A stretch of DNA of 64,000 nucleotides. Origin: Magicicada septendecula. Taxonomy: Eukaryota > Arthropoda > Insecta > Hemiptera > Cicadidae. Under the pieces are notes generated by a model. It was not told where the DNA came from. It did not search any database and was given only the letters and a program-made list of their open reading frames with translations. The position numbers were made by a program, and so were the translations under genes. The stretch is taken from NCBI GenBank assembly GCA_034769895.1, contig CM068372.1, positions 237,050,343 through 237,114,342 of the forward strand, given 5' to 3'. Of this stretch, positions 11,910-22,518 are shown one piece after another. Position 1 is the stretch's first letter; each line of letters begins with the position of its first letter.

Positions 11910-13670
11910 ATGCACCGGAGAGCCACATCGAAGAAACACGCAGCGGAAGCCGAAAAAGAATTAGATATGGACGAGAAGGAGGGGACACCAGTCGAAGATA
12001 TAGAAGCGATATTAACTCCCGCGGAACCTACCAAAACTGCACGACCAGAGGAACAACCCGAGAGGCCCACACAAACAGGGGACGCGAACTTATTAGAAAT
12101 GATGAGGGCGATGATGGAAGAAACATTAAAAAATAATAATAAGGAATTAAGTAAAAAATTAGACGATAATAATAAAAATATCGAGTCATTAAAGGAAGAT
12201 TTAAATAAAAAATTAGACGACACAGCAGGAAAATGGAGGAGAAAATAAATGACAACAGTAAAGTATTAAAGGAAGATTTAAATAAGAAAATGGACGACAT
12301 CAGCAAGAGAATAGAGGACAACAACGCGAAGATAAACACGAAAATAGACGGAGAAATAACAGCAGTTAGAACAGAGATCGCGGAAGTACATGAGAGGTGT
12401 GAACAGTACAACCAAGAGTTACAGCAAAACTAGAGAAGAGGTCGATGGACGGATAAACAGCCTCGAAGAAGATAACGAAGTCAGAATAGAATCTCTGAAG
12501 AGGATGAATCAGGAAGAAATAAAACGGGTACGAACGGACGTAGGGGAGAGATGCGAGGAAATAGACGAGTCAGTAAACAACGTACGAAGCCTGACCATCA
12601 ATAATAAAGAGAAGATTGAAGAGTTACGACAACGGGAGATCCTGCAGATACGAGAGGAATTCGAAACAATTAGTAACCGACCAACACCGGGTCAATACAT
12701 GCAAAACGCGGACAATCGCGACAACATAAATTTCAAAAATTATAAAAAGAATCCAATCGAATTTCTAGAAAGAGTAGAAGAGAACTTGGCCAGAATTCGA
12801 GAGAACAGATGGACCGTGATAGGCAGTTTAATCGACGAGTATTTTAAAGAAATACACGACAACTGGTGGACGGCAACCCGACACGAGATTCAAAATTATG
12901 AGGAGTTCAAGACGCTCTTCAGGGCTAAGTATTGGTCAGAGTCCACTCAAAATATTGTACGAGACGACATATGTAACGGCAAGTACGACGCCAGTCGAGG
13001 GACGACACCAACCGCTTACTTCCTCGGTAAAGTATGCTTGGCGAGGAACCTCGAACCTAGAATACTGGAGGAATGCCTGGTGACAAAATTATCGTATCAC
13101 TACGAGGAGGGAATAGAGCGAGCACGGCAGTGGGGACAGATTAAAACCATCCAATCCATGGCGGCGCTACTCGAGAACCATGAGCAAGAAGTTTACTACA
13201 GAAGAAATCATAGGAGGAACGATTATTACCTGGATAAGAATAATAACCAAAGTGGTAATAACAACCCAAATTACCGGAACAACTGGAATAACTAAGACAA
13301 CAATGTCAACAGAAACAGCGAAACCAATCACCAACCGAACAATCCGGGTAACAACTACGCTGACAATAATAATAATAATGTGAGATGGCCTCCATATAAT
13401 AATTATAACCAAAACCGACCACACAACCAAGGCGGGAATAATCAGCCCCAACCATACAGAAAGGTTAATTATGTCCATGCCAATAATGATTATGGGAGGA
13501 GGCGATATTACCAGAGACGCCGGAGCTTTAATGGATATGATGATAGGGTGTACCATCACAACGACAGGAGAAATTCAAGGGGTGAACCACGGAGGAGCCG
13601 AAGTAATGAAAACGATAGGAGGAGAAACTCCAACGAATTCAACCATCACCATGGAGGGCGACCCAAAATA
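11910..13670 (+). pseudogene. Element G unit 1 gag (coiled coil, capsid-like core, Asn/Arg-rich tail)
   Basis: The Gag polyprotein would package the element's RNA. From the ATG at 11910 come an acidic leader, a long charged coiled coil built from NIESLKEDLNKKLDD-like units (to about 12600), and a capsid-like core (about 12680-13200) of the Ty3/gypsy type (NPIEFLERVEENLARIRENRW). An unusual tail follows, rich in Asn, Arg and His, with no CCHC zinc knuckle. The frame is broken: a shift near 12235 shared by all three units, a one-base insertion near 12427 shared with unit 2 but absent from unit 3, and a TAC-to-TAA stop at 13293-13295. Beyond that stop the same frame runs on into the protease. 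Confidence 0.75.
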
Positions 13671-14354
13671 AACGAGATGAATCTAGCAAACACGCTGGAC
13701 AGACGGGAGGAAGAGAATAATAAACCGTTCTTTAAACGGTTCGCGGCAGTGAGAAACCAACAAGACCCCTCACTGAACCAGTCTATTGGGTACAATTACG
13801 GACACGACGAACAAAACTTAGACAAGACAATAACTATAATACGGAGTCATTATTTAAAGAATGTCAGACAGGAACTACTTGAAGAAGAGGAGATCGGCAA
13901 CATCCAATGTAACAATGAAATAGCATATGTGACTGCTGAAATAAATGGGGTGACCACCACATTGATGATCGACATGGGTGCGAACATCTCTTTAATTGAT
14001 AGCACTGAGATCAACAGAATACAGGGAGAATGTAAATCGGTAATACCAACTTTACCGATCAACAACATAATATTAGTGGGAGCGACTGGGCGACAAAATA
14101 AGACCGTCAAGAAACAGATCAGTGTAGAAGTGACTAGTCATGGGGTCAAAATTCCTATGATATTTTTAGTAGCCAATGGCTTACCTTTTTGCAGTTTAAT
14201 CGGCTGCGATATTCTGAGAAAATACTCAGCAATTATTGACATGAGCAGAGCGAGAGTAACTCTGAGCTCACGAGATTTGGAATGGACGGCTGAGTTAATT
14301 GGAAGCAAAGAAGCCCCTCAGGACCACACCATTTTCCACATTATGGAATTATAA
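13671..14354 (+). pseudogene. Element G unit 1 aspartic protease
   Basis: In frame with gag, this section carries a retroviral-type aspartic protease that would cut the polyprotein: INGVTTTLMIDMGANISLID holds the catalytic Asp (codon at 13971), and SLIGCDILRKY is the second conserved block of the fold. The usual D-T/S-G triad reads D-M-G, so the hydroxyl residue next to the catalytic Asp is missing. The stop TAA at 14352-14354 separates it from pol in the same frame; unit 2 has the same stop. The protease is therefore probably inactive. Confidence 0.75.
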
Positions 14355-15164
14355 AGTTCTAGGAATCAGACACCCAAGGAGGAAACCAAATATCAAGAAA
14401 ACAATAACAGTTTATGGAACGAGAAGATCGAAGAAATCCGCCAATTTAAGTCGACAAAGAAAGACAACCCACCAAACCCAGACCAAATTGAAATGTTAAT
14501 AAACAAATACAACAGATATAGTCATGTATTCTCAGACACCCCGGGTAAGGTCAAGAATTACCAATGTGAACTAAAATTTAGAGAACCGGTAAATCTTAAT
14601 AGGAAATCCTACCCTATTGCATATTCTCTAATAGAGTGCAGTCAGTCACCTTATACCATCCCAGCAGTAACCCTGCAGAAAGAGTGCTAAGAGAAGTGGG
14701 GAGAATCCTCAGGACATACTGTTCGAACCAACAACGGAAATGGAATGAGTACCTATCGGCAGCAGAAGATTTCATAAATGTAGCTCACCACCAATCCATC
14801 GAAACCACACCATATAATGCCATGTTTGAGAAACCACCACCACGAGAAATCACTGACATTATTAAATTTCCACAAAGCCAGGAATACCAGTTCAACAAAG
14901 TCCAGTTTCATGATAAGATTATAGAGAAGATAGAAGAAAGTACCAGAACAAAACACCACAGAAAATAATACAGTAACAAGTAGGGGATAGAATATTACTA
15001 AAAAATCAAAAGTTACCCAGTACAATGGAGGGTATCACGAAAAAACTACTATTGCTGTATACAGGTCCGTATACAATCACCAAGAACAACCAGAACACAT
15101 ATGAAATTTCAGACCCAGTGAGTAAGAAAACCAAAGGTACATTCAACCAAGAAATACTATGAGT
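14355..15164 (+). pseudogene. Element G unit 1 pol remnant: RT start fused to integrase end
   Basis: After the protease stop the same frame gives a linker and the very start of a gypsy reverse transcriptase (VFSDTPGKVKNYQCELKF, then RKSYPIAYSL at about 14605-14630). The next bases already belong to the end of the integrase catalytic core (LYHPSSNPAERVLREVGR, 14648 onward), then an integrase C-terminal region with VLLKNQK and LLLYTGPYTI in shifting frames to about 15160. The RT palm with YxDD, RNase H, and the integrase zinc finger and first catalytic residues are deleted. The unit cannot copy itself without help. The same junction is present in unit 2. Confidence 0.8.
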
Positions 15165-15242
15165 GATGAGAGCCATTAATTATGTGAGATTACATAATAT
15201 CCAACAATAACAAAGCATAAAGAGGGCTACATACAACTTTGA

Positions 15243-18200
15243 TGGTAATAACCAAGACAAGTAAAAGGTGATTTTAAATAAATAAAGAATACATCTCTAA
15301 CACACTGATCAAGAAGATAAAGGAAATAATGAAAATGACTTAGACGAAATGTAATTAACTGACAATTAACCCAATAGATTAGGTGAAAATGTGAAAACCA
15401 AGGACAGAAAGAAGAAACTATAAATGAAGAAGAATAGAAGACTATAACATAAGACGATGATGAATTTAAGAATTAACTGCATAATTATATGGTGATGAAG
15501 ATAAGTGTGTAAATAAAAATATGAATAATCACAAAACCAACGTTCAAAATAGTACTGATGAATAACAGCAAAGCTTATGATAATATAACAAATATGTCAA
15601 GTAATAACCAATAATGACCTGTGAAGAGAAATATGTTAAATGAATTGATAAAGCGTCAGAAGTGATACAGTAATGGAATTTATGTAATGGAACCTCTAAT
15701 CCCTTGAGTATTCTAAAGAATATAATGTCTTATAATGAGGTATAAATAATATATTATGTCTTATGTGTTGTGATAGTGCAACTGTTGTTATGTACAACTT
15801 TTTATTGTCTCAGACAGAGATGAAGATTCCTCTGATCTGTGAGTGTATAGTTAAGGAACGGTGGAGAATGGATGCCGATGAGAGCCCCTCTGACTCCGAA
15901 CCTGCTATAAATGTTAGGGAATTATAATACTGTATTTCAAGGATTAAATCAACAACTTCGAGGTAAATGAAAGAGCAAAGGAGAATTGTCACAAAAATCA
16001 GGATACGTATAATGAGAAGGAAAAATGTATTACTACAGGAGAACAGGGAAATTAGCAAAATAATAATAAATGTATAATATAACCAAATCACCAAGAGAAT
16101 AAAAATTGACCAATACTTATAAGCTGAAGATAGGACTAGCGATGAACATAGTCTAGACCAACATACCAAAAAACCATTCAGTTAGATAAAGAAGAAAGCA
16201 GTACTTTTATAATTAAACCAAGTTAAGGTGATAATTTCATCAAACCACAGAACTTGTTTTTCTCAAATTATCAATTTTGAGAGGGGAGCATATATAACAT
16301 CACAAAATGTTCCATAACAATAATGAACACCAGAAGGGTGACTAATACTAAAAGAACAATAAATGAGTAACCAGAAAGAATGTAACAGTCAAAATAATAA
16401 ACCAACAAAGAAGAGAAGGAATTCAAGTAAACAGTGATGAATCCACAACATGTACTAAATGACACTACAACATAAATAAACTGAATGACAAAGACAAAAT
16501 GACAAGACAAGTTTCCCACATAAACTGTCAAGAGAGCCCAATAAAAACATTTGATAAGTAAAATCAAACTGAATAAATAAAATGACCAATGACTTGAATA
16601 ATATTGTACTATAAATATTATGAATAAAAACAGCACATTAGCTGATCTAAGTAGAACAATGATATAAAAAAACAAATATAATGTACTATGCTAGGAATAG
16701 TCACAAACTGTAAAAGATAATGTGAAAGCCAAATAGGTATTATAAATTAAGAATAACTATAAATGTAAGCACTATATGTGTTTAGGTAACTTCATAAGTA
16801 AGTAAAATGGGTACAATGAGATAATAATAGTCAGGGAACAAAACATTGTAACATGGTGATAACAGACCATGAATGACCAATTTAAATCAAAGAAATAAGA
16901 GTTAAATAGACCCCTACTAAGCATAATGCAGTAGAATCATGACTATGATGAAGAGAATGTAAAGCACCACCACATGGGCGATATTATACAAATAAGATGA
17001 GAAGGACATGCTAAAATAAAAATAGTAAAATATGAAAGTTTATGTTAGTAAATCAACAAATTAGACAGATAATTAATATTGTTCAGCTGAATGCAGCATT
17101 TATATATAATAAGGTATTCTTTTTAATCAATTAATCATGTTCAAAGTAGAAATTAAGAATAATTAAACAAATATTAGAAAAAAGTTAATAGTCGGATTTG
17201 CCACTTTTAGCAGACGACGCATGTAAACAATGTACTAGTGAGTTTAAAGTAATGAAATATTAATGAAAACTGTGACTAAACTGGCATCAAGCCATATCAA
17301 AATAAAGATAAATAAATAAGCTTTACAATGATAGTAATAGAACCCGAAATGGAATTGTAATAGTTGAGATATTAACGTTAGCATCATAAAATTGGTGAAT
17401 TACGATTGAATACAACGAATAATATCAACATTGAAAACAGACACCAAAATACAAATATGTAATGCCTATTAATAGAATTACGTCATCATGACATAATTTT
17501 GCACCAATCATGAACGATGTTAGTAAGCCTTCGAGTCCGCCTAGCGGCTTTCTGGAAAAACTATATAAGCGAGGATCATTGTAAACACAGAGCATTTTGT
17601 CTAAATTCACTCAACTAGCAACAACAAATCCCGGACAAATAATCATCAAAATTTAATAATTCAACGATAAAGAAGAAGTATAATTTAATCAGTGCAACGA
17701 CAATAGTAGCGAATTTTTAACCAGAAGTGCGTGTGAACGAACGAGGTTAGGTATCAACATAACCAAAAAGCAGTAGCTTATTCAAGAATAAAATTAACCC
17801 GTTCAAGTGCGAATAATCAGTGAAGTGTAAAAACAATCACAGAATAAGATCGTTAAAGTGTTAATAAATTAATCATTACGATTAATCAACAGGGAGTGCA
17901 GTGCTCATAATTACTTTGTTTACATTTTAGCCAATAACAGTATAGAATAATACACAATTGTACTGACACAAAAAACAATAAGACTATAAGTAACTGACAC
18001 TGTATCAAAGTTACTTACAGGAATTATCAGATTCCAGCGTAAGATTTCATATGTTAATGTTTTTATAACTAAACTCAATTTTATTCAGAACAAAAGAACT
18101 TTTCGTTTATTAAATTTCGATAACCAAAGGTGTCTAACCTAACCATATGATATATCATAATAGCATTGTGAAATAAAGTGGCGTTCTATTCTGTAGCTTA

Positions 18201-18900
18201 AAAGAAGCCACCCTCGAGATAAATAACTATAATAAATAATTTATCGATCATAATTAGAGTTTTCATGTTAACTAAACTGAGCTAGACAAGGTAAAGAAAC
18301 CAAACGATTTGTGATCCATTAGTTATTTTCTAATGAATGTATTTAATTTTAGTTATTCCATAACGAATAATAAATACCAGTATTGTAAAGGAACAACATT
18401 TGTCAACAATTATTTCAACTAGTAATTAATCAGTATTACTAATTACTGAGGTGCATTTGATAGTAATCAAACAAACAGAAATTTAATGCATGATCTCGAT
18501 CTAACCATTTGATCATTTATTGATTAATTAAATATCAGAATTAACTATCAATTTATTCAGAAGAATTCTTTTTATGGGACATTTCTCTCGAAAACCCATA
18601 TGGCGCCCAAATAAAAATTAAAAGTGTTTACAAAAAGCTTTTACAGCATTAATATACTGCTCAATCAAAAGCTTGACAGTTTATTAACCAACTGTGACCA
18701 ACTGAACGTCTAGTACTACATCACAGGTACGTGAAAGTTTTATTTATGTATAATAACTTTGTCAATACAATACACTGACATACACAGATGACACTTTTAA
18801 CTAGGAGAGTGAACTAACATAAAGAGATCTACGCAATTGTGTACATTCATCAACGGATCTACAACTAAATATTTACTCGTAAATAAATAAACAAAAACAT
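15243..18900 (+). mobile_element. Element G, LTR 2, 3' end deleted
   Basis: This LTR is shared as the 3' LTR of unit 1 and the 5' LTR of unit 2. It starts TGGTAATAACC directly after the end of unit 1 pol. A 251-bp deletion, relative to unit 1 positions 11619-11869, removes the last part of the LTR and the primer-binding site, joining ...AAAACAT to CCTAACTTC. It keeps the intact TATA box (17563). By eye its 5' four-fifths carries LTR1-type variants and the 3' part, after about 17640, LTR3-type variants. Confidence 0.85.
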
Positions 18901-18940
18901 CCTAACTTCTAGTAGCAGCTACAATACGAAAAAACAGAAA

Positions 18941-20443
18941 ATGCACCGGAGAGCCACATCGAAGAAACGCGTGGCGGAAGCCGAAAAAGAATTAGATATG
19001 GACGAGAAGGAGGCGACACCAGTCGAAGATATAGAAGCGATATTAACTCCCGCGGAACCTACCAAAACTGCACGACCAGAGGAACAACCCGAGAGGCCCA
19101 CACAAACAGGGGACGCGAACTTATTAGAAATGATGATGGAAGAAACATTAAAAAATAATAATAAGGAATTAAATAAAAAATTAGACGATAATAATAAAAA
19201 TATCGAGTCATTAAAGGAAGAGTTGAAGGATGATACTCAGAAGAATATCGAGTCATTAAAGGACGATTTAAATAAAAAATTAGACTACACAGCAAGAAAA
19301 TGGAGGAGAAAATATATGACAACGGTAAAGTAATAAAGGAAGATTTAAATAAGAAAATGGACGACATCAGCAAGAGAATAGAGGACAACAACGCGAAGAT
19401 AAACACGAAAATAGGCGGAGAAATAACAGCAGTTAGAACAGAGATCGCGGAAGTACATGAGAGGTGTGAACAGTACAACCAAGAGTTACAGCAAAACTAG
19501 AGAAGAGGTCGATGGACGGATAAACAGCCTCGAAGAAGTTAACGAAGTCAGAATAGAATCTCTGAAGAGGATGAATCAGGAAGAAATAAAACGGGTACGA
19601 ACGGACGTAGGGGAGAGATGCGAGGAAATAGATGCGTCAGTAAACAACGTACAAAGCCTGACCATCAATAATAAAGAGAAGATTGAAGAGTTACGACAAC
19701 AGGAGATCCTGCAGATACGAGAGGAACTCGAAACAATTCGTAACCGACCAACACCGGGTCAATACATGCAAAACGCGGACAATCGCGACAACATAAATTT
19801 CAAAAATTACAAAAAGAATCCAATTGAATTTCTAGAAAGAGTAGAAGAGAACGTGGCCAGAATTCGAGAGAATAGATGGACCGTGATAGGCAGTTTAATC
19901 GACGAGTATTTTAAAGAAATACACGACAACTGGTGGACGACAACCAGACACGAGATTCAAAATTATGAGGAGTTCAAGACGCTTTTCAGGGCTAAGTACT
20001 GGTCAGAGTCCACTCAAAATATTGTACGAGACGACAGATGTAACGGCAAGTACGACGCCAGTCGAGGGACGACACCAACCGCTTACTTCCTCGGTAAAGT
20101 ATGCTTGGCGAGTAACCTCGAACCTAGAATACCGGAGGAATGCCTGGTGACAAAATTATCGTATCACTACGAGGAGGGAATAGCCCGAACACGGCAGTGG
20201 GGACAGATTAAAACCATCCAATCCATGGCGGCACTACTCGAGAACCATGAGCAGGAGGTTTACTACAGAAGAAGTCGTAGGAGGAACGATTATTACCTGG
20301 ATAGGAATAATAACCAAAGCGGTAATAACAACCCAAATTACCGGAACAACCGGAATAACTACGACAACAATGTCAACAGAAACAGCGAAACCAATCACCG
20401 ACCGAACAATCCGGGTAACAACTACGCTGACAATAATAATAAT
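18941..20443 (+). pseudogene. Element G unit 2 gag, 5' part
   Basis: This is the same protein as unit 1 gag, from an equivalent ATG at 18941. It has an extra coiled-coil repeat (another NIESLKDDLNKK unit) that unit 3 shares, and the same shift near 19315 and one-base insertion near 19494. The core runs about 19740-20260. The Asn-rich tail is interrupted at 20443 by Element R and resumes at 34323. Codon 333 of the apparent frame is an artefact of reading into Element R. Confidence 0.75.
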
Positions 20444-20767
20444 TGTAACAGTACATAATGACCCAATACCAGAATTATTGGAATTAAGGGTAATTTTCAA
20501 TGTTTTATTGTTTAATTATTAAAACACAGAATGGTTAGGCCCATTGTCCCAATATAAAGAGAGAACAAAGCAGAATCAGCCAGTGTATCATACCAAGGTC
20601 ACCGGTGGAACGTGCAGGAGTCGGTAAAACCCATGGTGGTGTTTGTGATGAATGACTTTAAATATACATTGTGATTGGACAATAATGCTATTCCGTCATA
20701 ACCAAAAACAATGACGCACTGAATACAATGCATACGACTAGGCGTTGTCCTGCATGACAAAGCTTAA

Positions 20768-20775
20768 TGACGTCA
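20768..20775. promoter_or_regulatory. CRE palindrome TGACGTCA in the Element R LTR
   Basis: The 8-bp ATF/CREB consensus is perfect and is kept in the 3' LTR (33256-33263). It lies 45 bases upstream of the GAATCAGTTCAGCACAG block, a position suited to an upstream activator of LTR transcription. Confidence 0.5.
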
Positions 20776-20812
20776 AACTCATGCACACAAGCATAAATTT
20801 GCATATTCATCG

Positions 20813-20866
20813 GAATCAGTTCAGCACAGCACATCAGGGCGTCAACAGCTTACATCGCTGTTGACG
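20813..20866 (+). promoter_or_regulatory. Element R promoter/hairpin module 1
   Basis: GAATCAGTTCAGCACAG contains TCAGTT, a match to the arthropod initiator, and is followed by a perfect 10-bp hairpin, CGTCAACAGC / GCTGTTGACG, with a 7-base loop (20840-20866). The hairpin would form at the 5' end of a transcript starting here. The 3' LTR repeats it unchanged. Confidence 0.5.
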
Positions 20867-20973
20867 TAGTTTTAACTAGAAGTGTCTTAGACAAATTAAT
20901 ATTTATAATCAAAATGTAACAGTAAATCTTCAAGGACTAAAAACAACAAATTATTATTTAAATATGAAGCGTA

Positions 20974-21027
20974 GAATCAGTTCAGCACAGTACACCAGAG
21001 AGGCCACAGCGATGTATCGCTGTTGGC
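20974..21027 (+). promoter_or_regulatory. Element R promoter/hairpin module 2
   Basis: A diverged repeat of module 1: GAATCAGTTCAGCACAG recurs at 20974, followed by a hairpin GCCACAGCGAT / ATCGCTGTTGGC with a 2-base centre and one unpaired base (21003-21027). The pair looks like an old tandem duplication of an initiator plus stem-loop unit, about 160 bases apart. Confidence 0.5.
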
Positions 21028-21407
21028 ATTAATATTCATCCAAAAGTTGTAAAAAACTAATCAAAATTTTATAAAATGTGATTTAAAAGTCAGAGAACAC
21101 TAAAACAACAGTATATAGTAAAAAACATTTAATGTAGAGTCAGTGCAGACAATTTAAAAACTTAGAAATGAGGCGAACACCGACCATACTCCTGGGGAAC
21201 ATCTGAGGCCAGCGAGGGAGCGACGATACACCATTCTCAGAGAAGTCACAATATCTTTCTTTTATTATCCTATTAATGAGCTCAGTAAACGAATCATAAA
21301 ATTGTATGAAATGTAATTGTAGCAACGTGTGAATGAGTGTGCGATTGAATTAAGGCGTGGCCATGCTCTATACATATAGGGCATTGGTTTGTGTTTCATA
21401 TAGTATG

Positions 21408-22006
21408 TGGACGGTAGCGCGATGATTTTGTTTTCTTGGTTGGCTAATCTGCTTTATACCTCGCCTCAATATTTGCGTGTTTGTACTTTGCACAGTGCGT
21501 ATCAAACGCTCGCGGCGGTCATACCGAGCCGAGCATAGCTTTCGCTGTCAATTAGTGTCGACATTAAATGTAGGCTTTAGGCCCTTATATTCTCGCTTAT
21601 GGCCAACTAGCGCCATAACTTCATTTCAATTCAAAATTTATAATACTTAGCAAAATGCAGTATTAGCCAACCTCATTTCAAATTAATACAGCTGTAATGT
21701 AACTAATTCAGATATTAAAATTATTCGTATACAGTCCACTTCTTGTCATTTTCTTCCTGCAGAATCAATGCATTTATTACATATCATTTTCAACTACTAT
21801 GGAAGACCAGCCGACAGAATATTTTAACTCAAGAAGCATACATTTAGCCCACTTGGGCCCAATTCATTAACTCTTCTTGTCCACACTTGCTGGATCATTA
21901 TTTTCATTCAACACTTCGGTCCACGTGGACCGGACATCAACCATTTTTTGGTCCACCGTGCCTGGATTCTAATTAACATTTTAGTCCTCACGGTGCGCAT
22001 CAACCA
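21408..22006 (+). repeat. BEL/Pao 5' LTR
   Basis: 599 bp, TGGACGG to CATCAACCA. A TGGTCACTCCGGACC sequence five bases after its end is the probable primer-binding site. The stretch 22007-22266 is an untranslated leader with no clear ORF. Confidence 0.92.
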
Positions 22007-22266
22007 TTTTTTGGTCACTCCGGACCTGGATTTCCATTTAATATTTTTTACATCTGTTTCTGGCCATCACGGGCGAATTAGCACGTCAGCTAATGCGACC
22101 GTGGCGTGATTTGCGTCGCCATTTCGCTCGTCATCTTCGGACAACGTAGTAGCAAGTTCCTGCCGGCTGCAGTGCTTACTCAAAGTGGTCATCTCTGCCA
22201 GCTGTTCACCAAGGAGCCGACGCTGCAGGACATCAACAGCAAGGTACCACCAACAACAGTAAAAAA

Positions 22267-22518
22267 ATGCGTAAAATGTCTGAAGAAGGCCTCAAGGTGC
22301 TGACCAGAAAGAGAGGCGGATTAAAATCCGCGATAGTGCGGATACAATCCGCGGTAAATTCATTTGACATAAATCAAAGTACAAAACATTTTCTAACTGT
22401 AAGACTGGAAAGTCTCAAAAGCTTGGCCTCGAAGTACGACGAGGTACAGTCTGAGATAGAGCATATCAGTAAAACACGAGCGTTGCTCAAGCAGACCGAG
22501 TTGAGGTTGAGGAAATGA
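22267..22518 (+). pseudogene. BEL/Pao Gag, N-terminal part
   Basis: 83 codons from ATG 22267 to TGA 22518. The protein is basic and helical (KVLTRKRGGLKSAIVRI), ending in EVQSEIEHISK and LRLRK. This matches the coiled N-terminus that precedes the DUF1759 Gag domain in Pao/BEL proteins. It overlaps the next frame at ATGA (22515-22518). Because Gag-Pol is normally one frame in this clade, a small indel here probably split it; termination-reinitiation at the ATGA is possible but unsupported. Confidence 0.7.

Larger units (their letters stand above)
20444..21407 (+). repeat. Element R 5' LTR, first part
   Basis: Bases 1-964 of the 1,391-bp LTR, cut at GTATG by the BEL/Pao element and continuing at 29302. 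It contains a CRE palindrome (20768) and two hairpin modules. It differs from the 3' LTR at about twenty places over the full LTR by eye, many of them C/T or G/A changes. Confidence 0.88.

Noticed and set aside
13167..13559. Ile/Val-rich minus-strand frame opposite gag (also at 34141 and 20234)
   Set aside because: It is the antisense of the Asn-codon-rich gag tail, not an independent gene.
14352..14354. In-frame stop between protease and pol as a possible programmed readthrough
   Set aside because: It is shared by units 1 and 2, but the downstream pol is itself deleted and no stimulatory structure is evident, so inherited decay is simpler.
22515..22518. ATGA overlap in BEL gag as termination-reinitiation
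   Set aside because: Gag-Pol is normally one frame in this clade, and a second frame break further on shows that the copy has indels.
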